From Sulfurimonas sp. UBA6014 (GTDB lineage Bacteria; Campylobacterota; Campylobacteria; Campylobacterales; Sulfurimonadaceae): 22,558 bases of DNA. Position numbers and translations under genes: made by a program. Below are positions 1 to 7,483 of the stretch, one piece after another. Under the pieces are notes generated by a model. The model was not told the origin of the DNA. It searched no databases and was given only the letters and a program-made list of their open reading frames with translations. The first letter of the stretch is position 1. Each line of letters opens with the position of its first letter. The DNA is taken from the NCBI GenBank assembly GCA_002428085.1, contig DJAA01000067.1, positions 4,293 through 26,850 on the forward strand, written 5' to 3'.

Positions 1-735
1 AAAATCCATATATTTTTTTTCAAAATCTAAAAATTCATTTTTTTGAGGCTCTTCGACTATGGAGCAGTGAATCTCTCCATTTGCCATGTATCCCGCTACA
101 TTGTACTCTTTGACCCCTGCTATAAAAGGCTCAACGATAAGGCAGCTATCAAATTCAAATGCAGAGTCTAGCGCATAATCAAGCTCGCTCTCATCTCGCA
201 CAATACTCACTCCAATGGAACTTCCTAAGCGGGCAGGCTTCACGATAACAGGATACTCCATGGCGAGATCTTTGTGTACTTTTGCGGATAACATTTCATA
301 CTTAAGGGTTTTGATATCTTTTGCGATTGCAAGCCATTTTGTATATCTTTTGTCATAAGAAAATACACTCGCATCAACTCTTGGACCAATATATTTTATG
401 GAGAAAAAATCTAAAAGTGCCGCCATTGTCCCATCTTCACCATCGGCACCATGGATAAGATTTAAAATAGTTCCTTTGTGCTCTTTGAGACTAAAGAGGC
501 TTTTTTGGATAAAACAGCCATTTGCGATACTTAGCTGTGGCATCTTTTTATGTCCACCACTTGAAAACAATTTTGCTTTCATTTTGGAGGGTTCTATGAG
601 ATAAAATTTATGATCTTGATCACAAAAAATAAAAGTTAAAGCAAAGCTTGAGAGCTTGGATTTTAAAGTAATTGCACTTACTATACTGATTTCATGTTCA
701 AAACTGGCACCGCCAAATAAAATTGTTAACTTCAA
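1..735 (-). CDS. ddl: D-alanine--D-alanine ligase, C-terminus beyond window edge
   Basis: This ATP-grasp ligase joins two D-alanines for the peptidoglycan stem peptide in the cytoplasm. Only the first 245 codons are present; the frame stays open to base 1. Translating the minus strand gives an N-terminal LFGGASFEHEIS motif (family GGxSxEHxVS), then LIHGADGEDGTMAALLDF (the HGxxGEDG substrate loop), IKYIGPR, and the ATP-grasp entry PVIVKPARLGSSIGVS. I chose the TTG at 735 as start because it follows an AAGGAA ribosome-binding site at 6 bases and begins just before the first family motif; no in-frame ATG lies nearby. It follows ruvA on the same strand after a 119-base gap that has no convincing gene but a TATAAA-like box, so ddl may have its own promoter. 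murF commonly follows ddl in relatives, but that lies outside the window. Confidence 0.93.
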   Translation of the reverse strand, partial: MKLTILFGGASFEHEISIVSAITLKSKLSSFALTFIFCDQDHKFYLIEPSKMKAKLFSSGGHKKMPQLSIANGCFIQKSLFSLKEHKGTILNLIHGADGEDGTMAALLDFFSIKYIGPRVDASVFSYDKRYTKWLAIAKDIKTLKYEMLSAKVHKDLAMEYPVIVKPARLGSSIGVSIVRDESELDYALDSAFEFDSCLIVEPFIAGVKEYNVAGYMANGEIHCSIVEEPQKNEFLDFEKKYMDF

Positions 736-854
736 AATAACTTCCTTACATTTGTAAATATTTATGACTTAATTGAAAAATGAAATCATACCATTTTCTT
801 ACTCGAGACTTCCATACTTGTAAATTTATACTCTAAGCAGTGATGTTCATTTTA

Positions 855-1418
855 TCAAAGTGTTTGCAAAAGCTTTAAAGACTCTTTGACAAGGGAGGCT
901 GTGTCTGTCCCTTGACAAGCGCTAAGCGCTTTGAGTATTTTTGCCTTTGTAAATCCTAAAGATTCGAGTGCTTCACTCGCTTCATGAAAGGATTTGTTTT
1001 TTGGAGTCAAGGGTGCCAATATTTCGACATCAAAGCCGCTGAGCTCCACTAAGATGCGCCCTGCATTCTTTGGACCGATACCAGGAACTTTTTTGACTCC
1101 ATCGATATCTTTGTTGTTGATAACGACTCCAAATTGCGAGGGTGAATAGGTGGAGCATATTGCCATGGCAACTTTTGGTCCAACGCCATTTATTTTAATC
1201 AGTCTCTCAAACATCTTTTTTTCGCTCATGTCTAAAAAACCATACAAAAGTTGTGCATCTTCACGGATAATATGCGTTGTATATAAATGTACCTGTTCTT
1301 TGGGAAGGGCAGAAAATGTTTGCAAGGAGATAAAAACTTCATAAACAATCCCATTCACATTAACATGAGCAAAATTTGGCTCTTTGTAAACTAAAATTCC
1401 GTGTAAAGCGACTATCAC
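855..1418 (-). CDS. ruvA: Holliday junction branch migration protein RuvA
   Basis: RuvA tetramers bind Holliday junctions and recruit the RuvB motor for branch migration in recombinational repair. At 187 residues it has the usual family length. Residues 1-62 form the OB-fold domain, opening with MIVALHG. Two helix-hairpin-helix DNA-binding motifs follow, INGVGPKVAMAI at about 76-87 and VPGIGPKNAGRILVEL at about 111-126. Residues about 145-187 form the C-terminal RuvB-binding domain (EALESLGFTKAKILKAL). The start is GTG, whose TGA overlaps the stop of the upstream FapA-like gene (GTGA), so the two are translationally coupled. No ruvB or ruvC is in the window. Confidence 0.96.
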   Translation of the reverse strand: MIVALHGILVYKEPNFAHVNVNGIVYEVFISLQTFSALPKEQVHLYTTHIIREDAQLLYGFLDMSEKKMFERLIKINGVGPKVAMAICSTYSPSQFGVVINNKDIDGVKKVPGIGPKNAGRILVELSGFDVEILAPLTPKNKSFHEASEALESLGFTKAKILKALSACQGTDTASLVKESLKLLQTL

Positions 1419-3319
1419 TCTTTGACTGCTTGTATAACGAATTCGCCACTCTCAAGTTTTACAAGACCAAATACCTTATCTGTTGAAGCTTGCTGAGGCT
1501 TAAATATAAGTTCCATAGGAGGATTAATGAGTTTAAATCTAATCTCGTTATACCCTACCCATTGATCTCTATTGATAACTCTTGCATCAAAAATATCATC
1601 TTGCAAGGAGAAAACTTTATTAGTGAGCTCTAACAAATTTTCTTTTTTTTGTTCCAGCTCATTTTTGATATTTGTCAAATGCTCTTCTGTTTTTTTGAAT
1701 AGATTGTATTGTCTTATGAATGATGTGGGCATTGTAACGCCATTTTTTTTATAATGGAGCAATTTTTTTTTCACTGAGTTAAAAGTTGGCAAATTATCTT
1801 CAATTATCGTTGTGTATTTACTCACTTCTGCTGTGATATCTTTGATGCTTGTTTCAAGCTCTTTGATTGTACTATCGTTGACACCTTCCCCCTCTTGAGC
1901 GCCTATTTTTACAGATGGGTCAATGGTAAAAACATTTTCGCTCCCATGAAGCTGTTTAATCTCTATGAGCTTTGAAGCTGTTGCTTTTAAATACGAACCG
2001 CAAATATCTACTATGATTTCTCTTGCTTTAACATCGCCGCCTATGACTTGTTCTAACTCTACTCTATCCCCTTCGACGATTCCATGTTCGAGTATTTTTA
2101 TCGAGATATTTTTGCCATATGCAATCCCTCGATGGGTATTTATTTTTAATTCGTCAGCTCGAATGGTTGAAGTTTTATGTGTTTGACCACCTATTGTTGC
2201 TTTATTGGCATGGATATTTGAATTTGGACCAGTATTGCCATCAACTTCTATTTCACTCACCTCTATGTTCATGCTCGTTCCAACAGCATCTTTCATAAAG
2301 TTTGTCTCTTTGACATTTATAAATACTTCAGAATCCAATCCTGAATTTATAGAGCCAGTTGTTTTAAAACTTATCTCACCGACGTCAAGTTCTTTTTGTA
2401 CTGAATATGTATCCGCCGCATAAACAATATATCCGTTAATTGCCGCACGGTATTCAATCGAATGAGGAGTATCAATCTGTTTGATACTTTGGTCTAGTTT
2501 AAAAGTAGGGATATTTGTTATAAGAGGCTCTTTTGGCAGCATAAACTCGCCACGGCAATTTCTTCCTGGTTTTCCCTCTTTGATTTTAATATACTCAATA
2601 ATAAGTTCATCTTTTAAAACACTATGGATAAAGTCTCTTAAGGCATAATCAATCTTGTCATTTGCATCAACTTGCTCTTTTTTATTGTAATGGTAAATTA
2701 TCTCGTCATCGATAGTTGGAGTTGGTTCAAAACTTTGAGCGATTAAAATAGTCTCATTTTTAGTGTAGGTAATAGTTTCTTGAACACGAACATGAGCCGA
2801 TATTTTAGAGATTGTGTCGCTGAGCATCTCATCAAAAATATCTATGAGTATTCCTGCACGCATTTTATGTTTATTAACAAAAATTAATAAATCTTTCTCA
2901 AAATTTTGATGATACGTTAAAACTGAACCCTCTTTTATACTCAAGTAAACTTTACATTTTGTAGCATTAGCACCTACTGCTGCATGAAAATTTTTAAATA
3001 AATCTTCTTCTAAATTTTTTGAAAATATTTCTACTTCATAGATTTGTTTGATTTGGAAGTTAGGATTTAAAAGCGTTTTGGTTGTGTCAAGTTCATAAAC
3101 CTCATTTCTAGAGATCTCTTCCCACCCTTCATCTTTTGACTCATTCCCTTGACGGGTAAGTGTTTGCACGTCTAAAATAGCAAAATCTAAACTCTCGACT
3201 CGTATATCATAAGACTTTGCAATACTCATGAGCTCTTTTGCAACATTTTGAGTTTTAAGAACAATTGGGCGAACTTTTTTTAACGATACCTTCGCTTCTG
3301 TGGAATCAAATAATGCCAT
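1415..3319 (-). CDS. FapA/DUF342 family protein with beta-helix and coiled coil
   Basis: This 634-residue protein belongs to the DUF342 (FapA) family, described as polymer-associated or flagellar-assembly-type scaffold proteins; the exact role in Campylobacterota is not settled. The N-terminal third, about residues 90-330, is a mixed alpha/beta region containing GKPGRNCRGEF, the usual DUF342 signature. Residues about 330-490 contain regularly spaced short beta strands rich in V, I and G (for example GNTGPNSNIHANKATIGG), as expected of a right-handed beta-helix. Residues about 490-600 are Lys/Glu-rich and likely coiled coil. There is no signal peptide or membrane segment. The ATG at 3319 has only a weak ribosome-binding site. 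It heads the minus-strand group with ruvA and ddl, and a DUF342 gene occupies the same place beside ruvA in Campylobacter as I remember it. Confidence 0.85.
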   Translation of the reverse strand: MALFDSTEAKVSLKKVRPIVLKTQNVAKELMSIAKSYDIRVESLDFAILDVQTLTRQGNESKDEGWEEISRNEVYELDTTKTLLNPNFQIKQIYEVEIFSKNLEEDLFKNFHAAVGANATKCKVYLSIKEGSVLTYHQNFEKDLLIFVNKHKMRAGILIDIFDEMLSDTISKISAHVRVQETITYTKNETILIAQSFEPTPTIDDEIIYHYNKKEQVDANDKIDYALRDFIHSVLKDELIIEYIKIKEGKPGRNCRGEFMLPKEPLITNIPTFKLDQSIKQIDTPHSIEYRAAINGYIVYAADTYSVQKELDVGEISFKTTGSINSGLDSEVFINVKETNFMKDAVGTSMNIEVSEIEVDGNTGPNSNIHANKATIGGQTHKTSTIRADELKINTHRGIAYGKNISIKILEHGIVEGDRVELEQVIGGDVKAREIIVDICGSYLKATASKLIEIKQLHGSENVFTIDPSVKIGAQEGEGVNDSTIKELETSIKDITAEVSKYTTIIEDNLPTFNSVKKKLLHYKKNGVTMPTSFIRQYNLFKKTEEHLTNIKNELEQKKENLLELTNKVFSLQDDIFDARVINRDQWVGYNEIRFKLINPPMELIFKPQQASTDKVFGLVKLESGEFVIQAVKE

Positions 3320-3359
3320 AACGCTACACCAACTATAATTTTAAATTTTAGGGTCTCTA

Positions 3360-3382
3360 GTTTAACGAAACATTTGTTAAAC
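3360..3382. promoter_or_regulatory. Perfect inverted repeat between divergent FapA and murJ genes
   Basis: GTTTAAC and GTTAAAC form a perfect 7-bp inverted repeat with a 9-base spacer, lying in the 98-base gap between two divergent genes. An AT-rich AAATAAT box follows on the murJ side, and TTATAG/TAAAAT boxes lie on the other. It could be an operator for either gene. No regulator is identified. Confidence 0.35.
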
Positions 3383-3417
3383 TTTTGTGAAATAATCGAT
3401 AGACTTAAAAGAAGCCC

Positions 3418-4824
3418 ATGTTTAAAGCCATTTTCACCAATAGTTTTGGAATTTTAGTCTCCAGAATACTCGGATTTTTACGAGATTTACTCACCGCCTC
3501 TGCTCTTGGAGCAAATATCTATAGCGATATATTTTTTATAGCTTTTAAATTGCCAAATCTTTTTCGGCGCATTTTCGCTGAGGGTGCTTTTACGCAGGTT
3601 TTTATCCCTGCATTTTCTCGTTCACTTCACAAGGGAGTTTTCTCAGCCAATATCTTTTTTATATTTTTATCTATTATTTTATCTATCACTCTGCTTGTAA
3701 ATATTTTGCCAACTCTTGCCACACAAGCTATAGCTGTGGGATTTGATGATAAAACTATAGCGCTTGCAGCTCCATTTGTTGCCATAAATTTTTGGTATTT
3801 GCCACTTATTTTTATAGTCACTTTTTTAAGCACCCTGCTTCAATACAAACACCATTTCGCCACATCAGCATTTTCTACGGCACTTTTAAATCTCTCACTC
3901 ATCGCAGCTCTTTATTTAAGTGAGGACAAAAGTCAAGGAGAGATAGTTTTTTATCTTAGCTGGGGGGTTGTTGTTGGCGGTATTTTACAGTTGGCTGTTC
4001 ATGTCTTGGCAATCTACAAAATGGGATTTGCCAAACTTTTGTATGGTGGTTTTAGATATGTACGAGTTAAATCAATCCTTATCCAAAAAGAGACAAGAAA
4101 GTTCAAAGAGCAGTTTTTTCCTGCCATGTGGGGAAATTCAACTGCGCAGGTGAGTGCATTTTTAGACACCTTTTTAGCTTCGTTTTTAGTAACGGGTTCT
4201 ATTAGCTATTTGTACTATGCCAATCGTATTTTTCAGTTGCCTTTGGCTCTTTTTGCTATCGCTGTTTCAATAGCACTTTTTCCAAGGGTGGCAAGATACA
4301 TAAAAAATAAAGATGAACACCAAGCGTTGCTCTATCTCGAAAAAGCGTTTTGGTTTTTAGCTTTTTTACTCACAGCAAGCACTATCGCTGGCTTTATGCT
4401 CTCTAAAGAGATACTATGGTTTTTATTTGAAAGAGGAGCATTTACGGCACAAGACACAGCAAATACAACCGCTGTTTTGCAGATGTACATGATAGGACTT
4501 CTCCCTTTTGGTCTGCAAAAACTTTTTTTACTATGGCTCTACTCCAATGAGATGCAAATGCGCGCTGCGAAAATAGCAACTTTTTCACTTGCCGCTTACA
4601 TATTTTTTGCCCTTTCACTCATCGCACCTTTTGGAGTGAGTGGTCTGGCCCTTGCGAGCACCATTAGCGGTTTTGTAAGTTTTGTTCTGACAATAGATGC
4701 ATTTGGGAGAAAAAAGTTTTTCGATATACTTCTGAAGAAAAAAGCGATTTATCTCGTTGGCGGTGCTATTTTGCTGACGATTTTACTTTTAATTTTTAAA
4801 GATTTGCTGCGTGTTTATATCTAA
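3418..4824 (+). CDS. murJ: Lipid II flippase MurJ
   Basis: MurJ moves lipid II across the inner membrane for peptidoglycan synthesis. The 468-residue product is hydrophobic throughout, consistent with about 13-14 membrane segments. The MviN/MurJ signature region is clear near the N-terminus: SRILGFLRDLLTASALG at about 14-30, then KLPNLFRRIFAEGAFTQVFIPAF at about 44-66 (written here as two joined motifs, KLPNLFRRIF and AEGAFTQVFIPAF). A second typical loop is FERGAFTAQDT at about 340. It starts at ATG 3418 with a purine-rich but poorly spaced AGAAG upstream. The stop is followed within 10 bases by the ccdAB promoter. In C. jejuni, by memory, murJ is directly followed by cysS. Confidence 0.95.
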   Translation: MFKAIFTNSFGILVSRILGFLRDLLTASALGANIYSDIFFIAFKLPNLFRRIFAEGAFTQVFIPAFSRSLHKGVFSANIFFIFLSIILSITLLVNILPTLATQAIAVGFDDKTIALAAPFVAINFWYLPLIFIVTFLSTLLQYKHHFATSAFSTALLNLSLIAALYLSEDKSQGEIVFYLSWGVVVGGILQLAVHVLAIYKMGFAKLLYGGFRYVRVKSILIQKETRKFKEQFFPAMWGNSTAQVSAFLDTFLASFLVTGSISYLYYANRIFQLPLALFAIAVSIALFPRVARYIKNKDEHQALLYLEKAFWFLAFLLTASTIAGFMLSKEILWFLFERGAFTAQDTANTTAVLQMYMIGLLPFGLQKLFLLWLYSNEMQMRAAKIATFSLAAYIFFALSLIAPFGVSGLALASTISGFVSFVLTIDAFGRKKFFDILLKKKAIYLVGGAILLTILLLIFKDLLRVYI

Positions 4825-4825
4825 A

Positions 4826-4872
4826 GGTGTTATACTTATACACATATTTTATGCACATAGGATACACACATG
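4826..4872 (+). promoter_or_regulatory. ccdAB promoter with three direct-repeat operator candidates
   Basis: A TGT-TATACT extended -10 box lies at 4828-4836, just after the murJ stop. Downstream are three related octamers: ATACACAT at 4838, ATGCACAT at 4851 and ATACACAC at 4862, spaced 13 and 11 bases. The last overlaps the AGGA ribosome-binding site and reaches the start codon at 4870. CcdA/CcdB complexes are known to autoregulate, so these are natural operator candidates. The assignment is inference. Confidence 0.5.
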
Positions 4873-5115
4873 ACCACACTTTATAATCCACATGCTAAAA
4901 AAAAAGCGACTAATCTGAGTATAAATTCAGATTTACTTAAAAAAGCAAAAGAGCTTCAAATCAATATCTCTAACTCTTTAGAGAAAACTCTCATAGAACT
5001 TATAAAAGAACAAGAGGCGAAAAACTGGGCTAACGAGAACAAAAATTCTATCAATAGTTATAATGAAAGAGTCACAAAACAGGGCATCTTTAGTGATGAG
5101 ATAAGAAGTTTTTAA
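4870..5115 (+). CDS. ccdA: Type II antitoxin CcdA
   Basis: This 81-residue protein would be the labile antitoxin that neutralises CcdB and helps repress the operon. The N-terminal part (KKKATNLSINSDLLKKAKEL, about residues 10-29) fits the CcdA ribbon-helix-helix DNA-binding domain, with the short beta strand TNLSINSDLL. The C-terminal part is Lys/Glu/Asn-rich and probably disordered until bound to toxin. It includes the ENKNSINSYNERVTKQG segment, similar to the CcdA toxin-binding tail (WxxENxxxIxxYNxxVEKxG). An AGGA site lies 7 bases before the ATG. The stop overlaps the ccdB start (TAATG). Confidence 0.9.
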   Translation: MTTLYNPHAKKKATNLSINSDLLKKAKELQINISNSLEKTLIELIKEQEAKNWANENKNSINSYNERVTKQGIFSDEIRSF

Positions 5116-5420
5116 TGGCTCAGTTTGATGTTTATGAAAATCCAAACATAAAAACCAATAAAGAGATACCTTATCTTCTTGATATTCAAAACGACATATT
5201 AAAAAACTTATCAACAAGAGTCGTTGTCCCTTTAGTCTTAAATATGAAAGCAGCAAAAATTCTCAATCCTCAATTTAAAATCAATGGTTTAACACTCACG
5301 ATGTCAACGGCTGAGCTTGCAGGTGTAGCGCAAGAGCATTTAGGTTCAAAAGTTTGTTCGCTAGAAAATGCAAGAGATGCAATAATCTCTGCAGTTGACT
5401 TTATGATAACTGGTTTTTAA
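5115..5420 (+). CDS. ccdB: Type II toxin CcdB (gyrase poison family)
   Basis: The 101-residue length equals that of classical CcdB, which traps DNA gyrase on cleaved DNA. Family features seen are the start MAQFDVYEN, the segment PYLLDIQNDILKNLSTRVVVPL (about 23-44, given here as PYLLDIQNDIL plus LSTRVVVPL), LTMSTAELAGV, and the C-terminal helix ending AVDFMITGF. The F-plasmid toxin ends in WGI. The ITG form seen here is, from memory, the ending of the active Vibrio fischeri chromosomal homologue, so it need not mean loss of activity. The start codon shares an A with the ccdA stop. cysS follows after 15 bases, so transcription probably continues into it. Confidence 0.9.
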   Translation: MAQFDVYENPNIKTNKEIPYLLDIQNDILKNLSTRVVVPLVLNMKAAKILNPQFKINGLTLTMSTAELAGVAQEHLGSKVCSLENARDAIISAVDFMITGF

Positions 5421-5435
5421 AAGGAAAATACTTAC

Positions 5436-6836
5436 ATGACAATTTACGATTCAGTACAAAAGAAAAAAAGAGATTTTATCCCTCAGGTGCAAGGTAAAGC
5501 GACTTTGTATGTTTGCGGTCCTACAGTTTATGATGATGCACACTTGGGACATGCAAAAAGTGCTTTGGTTTTTGATCTGCTCGCTAGAGTACTCAAAGCT
5601 AACGGCTATGATGTGACCTATGCTAGAAATATCACCGACATAGATGACAAAATTATCAAAAAAGCAATTGAGCAGAAAAAAGAGATAAAAGAGATCACTG
5701 ACTTTTATACAGAGGCATTTCATAGAGAGATGGAGGCACTAGGTGTTTTGCGTCCTGATATCGAGCCTCGTGCTACAGAGTCACTTGAGGCGATGTTTAC
5801 ACTTATTCAAAACCTCATAGATTTAGGACATGCCTATAAAACTAACGAGGGCGATGTCTATTTTGACACCGCAAGTGATGGCGAATATTTGACCCTTTCT
5901 CGTAGAGTCCAAGAAGAAGAGGAGAAGCAAAACCGTATTGAGAGTTCTTCTCTAAAGAAAAACAGTGCTGACTTTGCTTTGTGGAAAAGTGTCAAAAATG
6001 ACAACATGACGTATGAGTCTCCTTTTGGAAAAGGGCGTCCAGGTTGGCATGTGGAATGCTCTGCCATGATTGAAAAACATTTAGCAAATGCGAACAACAA
6101 ATACGCTGTTGATATCCATGGCGGCGGCGCGGATTTACTTTTTCCTCACCATGAAAATGAAGCGGCTCAGACGAGATGCGCTACAAATCATGCGCTTGCA
6201 AACTACTGGATGCACAACGGTTTTGTAAATATAAATGACCAAAAGATGAGTAAATCTTTGGGAAACAGTTTTTTCCTAAAAGATGCCCTTGAAAAATATG
6301 ATGGCGAAGTGTTGAGATTTTATCTCTTAAGCACCCATTATAGAGCGAACTTTAATTTTAATGAAGAGGATTTGCTTACCTCAAAAAAAAGACTTGACAA
6401 GATTTACAGACTTAAAAAACGTCTTTTTGGATTGACGCAAAACGGGGAAAAAACATCTTTTCAAGAGAAGCTTTTAGAAGCTTTGAGTGATGATTTAAAT
6501 GTCTCTCAAGCCTTAGCGCTCATAGATATGATGGTTACAAATGCCAACGAGATTTTAGATACCGCTGGCAAACATAAAGAGCTTAAAACTGAGACTTTAG
6601 CAAATCTTGCTTTTATAGAAAAAATCTTAGGGTTTGGAGTCAAAAATCCGTTTATCTATTTTCAGTTTGGAATCAATCAAGAGACAAAAGAAAAATTAGC
6701 TGCGTTAATCATCCAAAGAGATGAAGCAAAAAAAGCCAAAAATTTTGAAGCCTCCGACAAAATCCGAGAGGAGATTTTAGCATATGGAGTTTCACTCATG
6801 GATACTCCACAGGGAACTTTTTGGGAAAAAGTATAA
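5436..6836 (+). CDS. cysS: Cysteine--tRNA ligase
   Basis: This class I synthetase charges tRNA-Cys in the cytoplasm. It is 466 residues, the normal length. The zinc site begins at Cys27 in CGPTVYDDAHLGH, which also contains the HIGH-type motif (HLGH, 36-39). The other ligands are in WHVECSAM (Cys near 208) and DIHGGGADLLFPHHENE (about 228-244). The KMSKS loop, QKMSKSLGN, is near residue 270. The C-terminal region has the expected helical anticodon-binding domain, including RDEAKKAKNFEASDKIREE. An AAGGA ribosome-binding site lies 10 bases upstream. It is probably co-transcribed with ccdAB and converges on the DJ-1 gene with a 5-base gap. Confidence 0.98.
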   Translation: MTIYDSVQKKKRDFIPQVQGKATLYVCGPTVYDDAHLGHAKSALVFDLLARVLKANGYDVTYARNITDIDDKIIKKAIEQKKEIKEITDFYTEAFHREMEALGVLRPDIEPRATESLEAMFTLIQNLIDLGHAYKTNEGDVYFDTASDGEYLTLSRRVQEEEEKQNRIESSSLKKNSADFALWKSVKNDNMTYESPFGKGRPGWHVECSAMIEKHLANANNKYAVDIHGGGADLLFPHHENEAAQTRCATNHALANYWMHNGFVNINDQKMSKSLGNSFFLKDALEKYDGEVLRFYLLSTHYRANFNFNEEDLLTSKKRLDKIYRLKKRLFGLTQNGEKTSFQEKLLEALSDDLNVSQALALIDMMVTNANEILDTAGKHKELKTETLANLAFIEKILGFGVKNPFIYFQFGINQETKEKLAALIIQRDEAKKAKNFEASDKIREEILAYGVSLMDTPQGTFWEKV

Positions 6837-6841
6837 ACGCC

Positions 6842-7408
6842 CTACTCGCAACACTCTGCTAAAACAGCTGCTTTTAGACGTTTAAATGTATCTTCACCTT
6901 TGAGTGTTTTAACTATTTGTAGAGCAAAACATAGTGCTGTTCCTACTCCACGGGAGGTCATGATATTGGCATCTTGCACAACCATTTGCTTGGCTCCTTG
7001 ATAGCCATCAAGCCTAATTTGCTCTTCGATTGAAGGGTAGCATGTGTAGGCATGTTTAAGAACTCCTGCTTTGTTGAGTGCAAATGGAGCCGCACAAATA
7101 GCCCCAATATTTTTTCCCTTTGCATCCATCTCTTGTAAGATGCGGACAATATTACTATCCTCTGCCAATGCATGCGTCCCACCCCACCCGCCTGGCAAAA
7201 CTATCATCTCAAGTCTCTCTACATCTACACTTGCGAGTGGCATATCTGTCTGGATAGTTATCCCATTGGCACCTTGAACGAAACGCTCTTCATCCAAAGA
7301 AGCTACCAAAACTTCTATCTCTGCACGCCTAAGAATATCGATAATCGACACTGCTTCTATCTCTTCAAATCCACGTGCCAAAGGCACTAACACTTTTATA
7401 CTTTGCAT
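6842..7408 (-). CDS. DJ-1/PfpI (ThiJ/YajL) family protein
   Basis: This 188-residue single-domain protein belongs to the DJ-1/PfpI superfamily. Members are variously reported as deglycases, chaperones or oxidation sensors, and the activity here is not determined. The nucleophile elbow is GAICAAP with Cys105. The conserved acidic partner lies in GFEEIEAV (Glu15/16). LPGGWGG (about 71-77) and the C-terminal MTSRGVGTALCFAL complete the DJ-1 subfamily pattern, which favours DJ-1/YajL over intracellular PfpI proteases. The ATG at 7408 has a GGAG site 7 bases upstream. It diverges from pyrD across 75 bases. In C. jejuni I recall msbA at this place, so the gene is a lineage difference. Confidence 0.9.
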   Translation of the reverse strand: MQSIKVLVPLARGFEEIEAVSIIDILRRAEIEVLVASLDEERFVQGANGITIQTDMPLASVDVERLEMIVLPGGWGGTHALAEDSNIVRILQEMDAKGKNIGAICAAPFALNKAGVLKHAYTCYPSIEEQIRLDGYQGAKQMVVQDANIMTSRGVGTALCFALQIVKTLKGEDTFKRLKAAVLAECCE

Positions 7409-7447
7409 AAGAGACTCCTTGTTTAGATTATTTTACCTATATTTTAG

Positions 7448-7453
7448 TATAAT
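7448..7453 (+). promoter_or_regulatory. Likely -10 box for the pyrD operon
   Basis: A perfect TATAAT lies 31 bases before the pyrD ATG, in an AT-rich gap between divergent genes. No good -35 box is visible, which is usual for sigma-70 promoters of Campylobacterota, where the -10 box dominates. Confidence 0.55.
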
Positions 7454-7483
7454 CCATAAATTTTTAAAGTGGAAATACCATAC

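Noticed and set aside
398..604. Plus-strand 68-codon ORF
   Set aside because: It is antisense to the ddl coding frame, which carries clear ATP-grasp motifs on the minus strand; it has no ribosome-binding site or family features.
736..854. Possible small gene between ruvA and ddl
   Set aside because: Only very short reading frames occur; the longest plausible one on the minus strand has about 9 codons.
5858..6100. Minus-strand ORF inside cysS, and similar antisense ORFs throughout
   Set aside because: They are shadows of strongly supported genes, with no independent start signals or recognisable domains.
7469..7483. GTG start for pyrD
   Set aside because: It consumes the probable ribosome-binding purines, and family N-termini begin close to the ATG at 7484.
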